From positions 370,804 through 434,803 of the forward strand of contig NZ_JAEQMU010000006.1 of NCBI RefSeq assembly GCF_017908035.1: DNA of 64,000 nucleotides. The letters run 5' to 3'. The translations under genes and the position numbers were made by a program. Source of the stretch: Sphingobacterium tabacisoli. Lineage in GTDB: Bacteria; Bacteroidota; Bacteroidia; Sphingobacteriales; Sphingobacteriaceae. The notes beneath the pieces were generated by a model. That model was not told where the DNA came from and did not search any database. It worked only from the letters and a program-made list of their open reading frames with translations. Shown here one piece after another: positions 61,695-64,000 of the stretch; within the stretch, counting starts at the first letter, position 1; the number at the start of each line of letters is the position of its first letter.

Positions 61695-63062
61695 TTAAAG
61701 ATTTGCAATGCGAACTTCTTTAGGGTAGTAGTTATTAATACGATTTGGCATCGCTTTAATCCATCCTAAATCCATCCCTTCATAACGTACAATAATCCAA
61801 CCGCTCAACTCCTTCTTATTCACCAAAGGCGACAAACTTTCTTTACGAAGATAGGTCAACATTTCCTCTAAATCCAGATCCAGAAACGGAATGTCCTTGT
61901 GAATTCGATTACTCAAAGCAAGATCGTGACTTGGAACCAGGTCTTTGCCAACCACTCGTCCGATTTCTGTGCCAGCATTTTTCAAATAAAGCACTTTCTG
62001 TAAAGCTGTTAAATCCTGTTCATATACTTTCGGAAAAATATGTAATAAGTCATGATAAAGAAAGGAATAAAGACCTTCCATATTAGCCCATCCTTGTGCT
62101 AGAGATTGTGGTGCCACATTCTTCTCCATCTTTACTTTCTTAAGAGAAAAACTCGGCACATCTCCCTTACGCTTGAGAATTGCACAGAAAAATCCCTCCC
62201 CTGCTACCTTATGTGGATAGAAACGATATGAGGTTGCTTCGTGTTTATCTGACTTTCCAACTTCTATACCCCAGGAAGAGTTAATCGATACTGATATCGA
62301 CTCAAGATTGAATGTATCTATCATCCAATCTACGATATCCTCATTCTCTTCTTTTGAATAAGAGCAAGTCGAATAAAAAATAACTCCACCAGTCCTTACA
62401 GTCGCTATACTATCCGCTATAATGCGCTTTTGCCTTTCGCTACATAACTTGACATTGGCCATCGACCATTCATCCATAGCACCATGGTCTTTATGAAACA
62501 TACCTGAGCCTGAGCAAGGGGCATCAATAACAGCAAAATCAAAATATCCAGGTAAACGAGAGAAAGAACTGGGATCATTATTGGAAACAATCACGTTCGC
62601 ATTTCCCCACTTCACCAGATTATCGCGTAGTATCGAGGCCCTACTTTTAATTATTTCATTTGCAACCAACAAACTGTCTTTGTGTAACGTAGAATTCAAC
62701 AAGGTAGCCTTACCTCCTGGAGCCGAACATAAATCCAATGCGCGTATAGGCTCGATATTCAGTTTAAGCTCACGAATAACAAAATCAAGAAACATTGAGC
62801 TCGCTTCCTGAGAATAATAACATCCAGCATGAAACAAAGGATCCAATGTAAAAATAGGTCTTTTATTAAGGTAAAAACCACCTTCACACCAAGGTATCTC
62901 TCGATCAATATCTAGCAGAGACAAATCAAACTTCTTCCCTGGATTAATACGTATAGAGGATGTTTTTTGTTCTTTATCATGAATGCTAACAAAAGCATTA
63001 TAATCAAAATGGGGATCTCCTTGGAGATGTCTAACTAAATCTGGTGGGAGTTTATTACTCAT
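61695..63062 (-). CDS. RsmF/RsmB-like rRNA cytosine-C5 methyltransferase
   Basis: A 456-residue enzyme from the ATG at 63062 (MSNKLPPDLVRHLQGD). The SAM-binding loop is LDLCSAPGGKATLL. Catalysis is by the two cysteines in DAPCSGSGMF and STCSYSKEEN (motifs IV and VI of the family). The C-terminal half (about 290-456) is RsmF-like, ending with RYEGMDLGWIKAMPNRINNY, which fits a pseudouridine-synthase-type PUA tail. The promoter is a consensus TTG-N19-TAnnTTTG ending 3 nt before the ATG. It is divergent from the START-like gene. Confidence 0.93.
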   Translation of the reverse strand: MSNKLPPDLVRHLQGDPHFDYNAFVSIHDKEQKTSSIRINPGKKFDLSLLDIDREIPWCEGGFYLNKRPIFTLDPLFHAGCYYSQEASSMFLDFVIRELKLNIEPIRALDLCSAPGGKATLLNSTLHKDSLLVANEIIKSRASILRDNLVKWGNANVIVSNNDPSSFSRLPGYFDFAVIDAPCSGSGMFHKDHGAMDEWSMANVKLCSERQKRIIADSIATVRTGGVIFYSTCSYSKEENEDIVDWMIDTFNLESISVSINSSWGIEVGKSDKHEATSYRFYPHKVAGEGFFCAILKRKGDVPSFSLKKVKMEKNVAPQSLAQGWANMEGLYSFLYHDLLHIFPKVYEQDLTALQKVLYLKNAGTEIGRVVGKDLVPSHDLALSNRIHKDIPFLDLDLEEMLTYLRKESLSPLVNKKELSGWIIVRYEGMDLGWIKAMPNRINNYYPKEVRIANL

Positions 63063-63065
63063 GCA

Positions 63066-63095
63066 CAAAAATAAAAAGTCAAAACTAAAAGTCAA
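63066..63095 (-). promoter_or_regulatory. Consensus promoter of the methyltransferase gene, predicted leaderless start
   Basis: On the minus strand TTG (63095-63093), exactly 19 nt, then TATTTTTG (63073-63066). Only TGC separates it from the ATG at 63062. The second TTTTGAC is created by a tandem repeat. Confidence 0.7.
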
Positions 63096-63099
63096 AACT
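63074..63099 (+). repeat. 13-bp tandem duplication in a divergent promoter
   Basis: Two exact copies of AAAAGTCAAAACT (63074-63086 and 63087-63099). The unit carries, on the minus strand, TTTTGAC, so the duplication places two -33-like elements before the methyltransferase gene. Confidence 0.75.
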
Positions 63100-63124
63100 A
63101 AAATGAAATCCAGCCTAATAGTCT

Positions 63125-63132
63125 TATCTTTG
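63125..63132 (+). promoter_or_regulatory. -7 element of the START-like gene
   Basis: TATCTTTG, an exact TAnnTTTG, 24 nt before the ATG at 63157. No TTG at the -33 distance. Confidence 0.45.
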
Positions 63133-63156
63133 ACTATTCTAAATGCTCTTACTTCT

Positions 63157-63540
63157 ATGAAGAATTTCAAGAAATACTACATCATTCCGACTACTCCAGA
63201 AGATATTTATCGTGCGTTGACTACAGATATCACTATTCGCTTATGGACAGGAGACCTAGTTGAAATAGATGCTCGTGAAGGCGGACAATTCTCGTTTTGG
63301 GATGGAGGTATTACGGGACATTTCATCGAACTAGAACCTTTTAAAAAAATTGTACAGCAATGGTACTTCGGAGAACAGGAAGAGCCCTCTATCGTCACAA
63401 TAAAACTCCACGAACACAAAAAAGGCACCTCGTTTGAAGTCAACCATATTAATATTCCTGATGAAGACTACGAGGACATTGTTAATGGTTGGGATCAAGA
63501 ATATGTAGGTAGCCTTATCGACTTCTATACAGAAGAATAG
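63157..63540 (+). CDS. START-like (SRPBCC superfamily) domain protein
   Basis: A 127-residue protein from the ATG at 63157 (MKNFKKYYIIPTTPEDIYRA). The fold signs are IYRALTTDITIRLWTG and GGQFSFWDGGITGHFIELEP, then KIVQQWYFGEQEEPSIVTIK. This is the AHSA1/START-like layout. A longer frame from 63061 would begin in the divergent promoter. The ligand is unknown. It is convergent with the rRNA operon. Confidence 0.85.
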   Translation: MKNFKKYYIIPTTPEDIYRALTTDITIRLWTGDLVEIDAREGGQFSFWDGGITGHFIELEPFKKIVQQWYFGEQEEPSIVTIKLHEHKKGTSFEVNHINIPDEDYEDIVNGWDQEYVGSLIDFYTEE

Positions 63541-63779
63541 AGTTACATTTTCTCCAGCTTAAACCCTTTATTACTCGAATTAGCTATAACGAGTCCTCAA
63601 TGAGGTCCCTTCCTCTTATACGACCGATAAGATCATCTTTCCTTTTAGGTTGCATTTACTTCTTATATAGGTATTTCTTACGAAAGTTCCACAGTTTATA
63701 AGCTATCCATTAGAATACATGTTCAGAATAGGTCTCCGGATAGCATTCTGACGAAGGAGTTTGAGTATCTACATTCATA
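63541..63779. other. Gene-free stretch between the START-like gene and the rRNA terminators
   Basis: No open frame, tRNA or repeat was recognised. It separates two convergent transcripts; no plus-strand terminator with a T-tract was found for the START-like gene. Confidence 0.5.
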
Positions 63780-63812
63780 CAGTAAAAGCCCCTAGGGCTT
63801 AGCTAGGGGCTT
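63780..63812 (-). terminator. Second terminator of the rRNA operon
   Basis: A perfect 10-bp stem AAGCCCCTAG (63786-63795) / CTAGGGGCTT (63803-63812), followed on the minus strand by TTTTACTG. The stem is nearly the same as that of the terminator at 63894-63921. Confidence 0.75.
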
Positions 63813-63821
63813 CGTAAACAG

Positions 63822-63837
63822 TCTGCCGGCTGGCGGA
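63822..63837. repeat. 16-bp palindrome-like repeat, copy 2
   Basis: TCTGCCGGCTGGCGGA, 14 of 16 identical to the perfect palindrome at 29931-29946. It lies between the two rRNA terminators. Confidence 0.5.
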
Positions 63838-63883
63838 TACCCTTCCACCTATTACCGCCATACTATAGATTGAGAAAAGTACG

Positions 63884-63921
63884 CACAAAACAAAAGCCCC
63901 TCCAGTTTCCTGAAGGGGCTT
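63884..63921 (-). terminator. First terminator of the rRNA operon
   Basis: The arms AAGCCCCTCCAG (63894-63905) and CTGAAGGGGCTT (63910-63921) pair with one mismatch. On the minus strand the stem is followed by TTGTTTTGTGC. It lies 10 nt after the 5S rRNA end. Confidence 0.85.
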
Positions 63922-63931
63922 CGTATTAAAA

Positions 63932-64000
63932 AAGGCACCGACCTACTCTCCCACCTGTTACGGCAATACCATCGGCTCTGGCGGGCTTGACTTCTCTGTT
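63932..64000 (-). rRNA. rrf: 5S ribosomal RNA, 3' part (gene runs off the right edge)
   Basis: The complement reads AACAGAGAAGTCAAGCCCGC, then CAGAGCCGATGGTA, TTGCCGTAACAGGTGGGAGA and GTAGGTCGGTGCC, the conserved 3' two-thirds of bacterial 5S rRNA. The 3' end is near 63932-63935. The 5' third and the rest of the rRNA operon lie beyond the window. Confidence 0.95.

Noticed and set aside
1..64000. Mobile elements, CRISPR arrays, defence systems or prophage
   Set aside because: No transposase, integrase, regularly spaced repeats or phage genes were seen. Gene order and content look like ordinary chromosome.

Overview
The window looks like a chromosomal segment of a Bacteroidota bacterium, most likely family Sphingobacteriaceae (Sphingobacterium-like). 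Reasons: a 14-gene nuo operon with separate nuoC and nuoD and a short nuoG; an ExbB-ExbD-ExbD-TonB cluster; an OMP_b-brl-type outer-membrane receptor with an N-terminal carboxypeptidase-like domain; the bamD - short omega-like rpoZ - coaBC order; a GldD homologue; and promoters fitting the Bacteroidota pattern TTG-N19-TAnnTTTG. No mobile element, prophage or CRISPR array was seen. Nearly all content is chromosomal housekeeping or envelope genes.

Layout. 1-12.3 kb: complex I genes nuoA to nuoN on the minus strand, nuoN running off the left edge. 12.4-18.6 kb: a minus-strand Ton energy-transduction operon (exbB, two exbD, tonB, a two-helix protein, a PstS-like lipoprotein, a TPR protein) with a clear promoter and a palindrome at its start site. 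18.8-21.7 kb: SUI1-like factor, a lipid kinase, then metK on the plus strand behind what reads as a SAM-II-type riboswitch with a long loop. 22.0-28.1 kb: six overlapping minus-strand genes, SpoIIM-like / membrane protein / DUF4129 / DUF4350 / MoxR / DUF58, with an RDD-family gene divergent beside them. 29.0-35.7 kb: fabD, M16 peptidase, outer-membrane receptor, a CBM9/DOMON-like secreted protein, rnhB. 35.7-43.7 kb: YfhO-like protein, TrkA/TrkH (Ktr-type) potassium uptake, AsmA-like protein, rsgA. 43.9-51.5 kb, plus strand: polA, a MORN-repeat protein, psd, a PhoR-type histidine kinase, a PhoU-like (DUF47) protein and a Pit phosphate permease. 51.7-58 kb: OmpA-type porin, TPR protein, aroE, gldD, a metallo-hydrolase and a LolC/E-type permease. 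58-63.5 kb: a CarboxypepD_reg-like protein, NFU-domain protein, bamD, rpoZ, coaBC, an RsmF/RsmB-like rRNA methyltransferase and a START-like protein. The right edge holds the 3' part of a 5S rRNA on the minus strand, followed by two tandem terminators, so an rRNA operon ends here.

The points most worth checking are: the riboswitch before metK; a near-perfect pair of TTAACA repeats 11 bp apart before the PhoU/Pit genes, with a weaker copy before the PhoR-type kinase; a CoaBC whose decarboxylase half has Asp and Ser where the E. coli enzyme uses Asn125 and Cys158; at least five genes whose -7 element ends only 3-5 nt before the ATG, predicting leaderless mRNAs; and the uncharacterised MoxR/DUF58/SpoIIM membrane operon. 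Functional assignments rest on motifs read by eye; no database search was possible.
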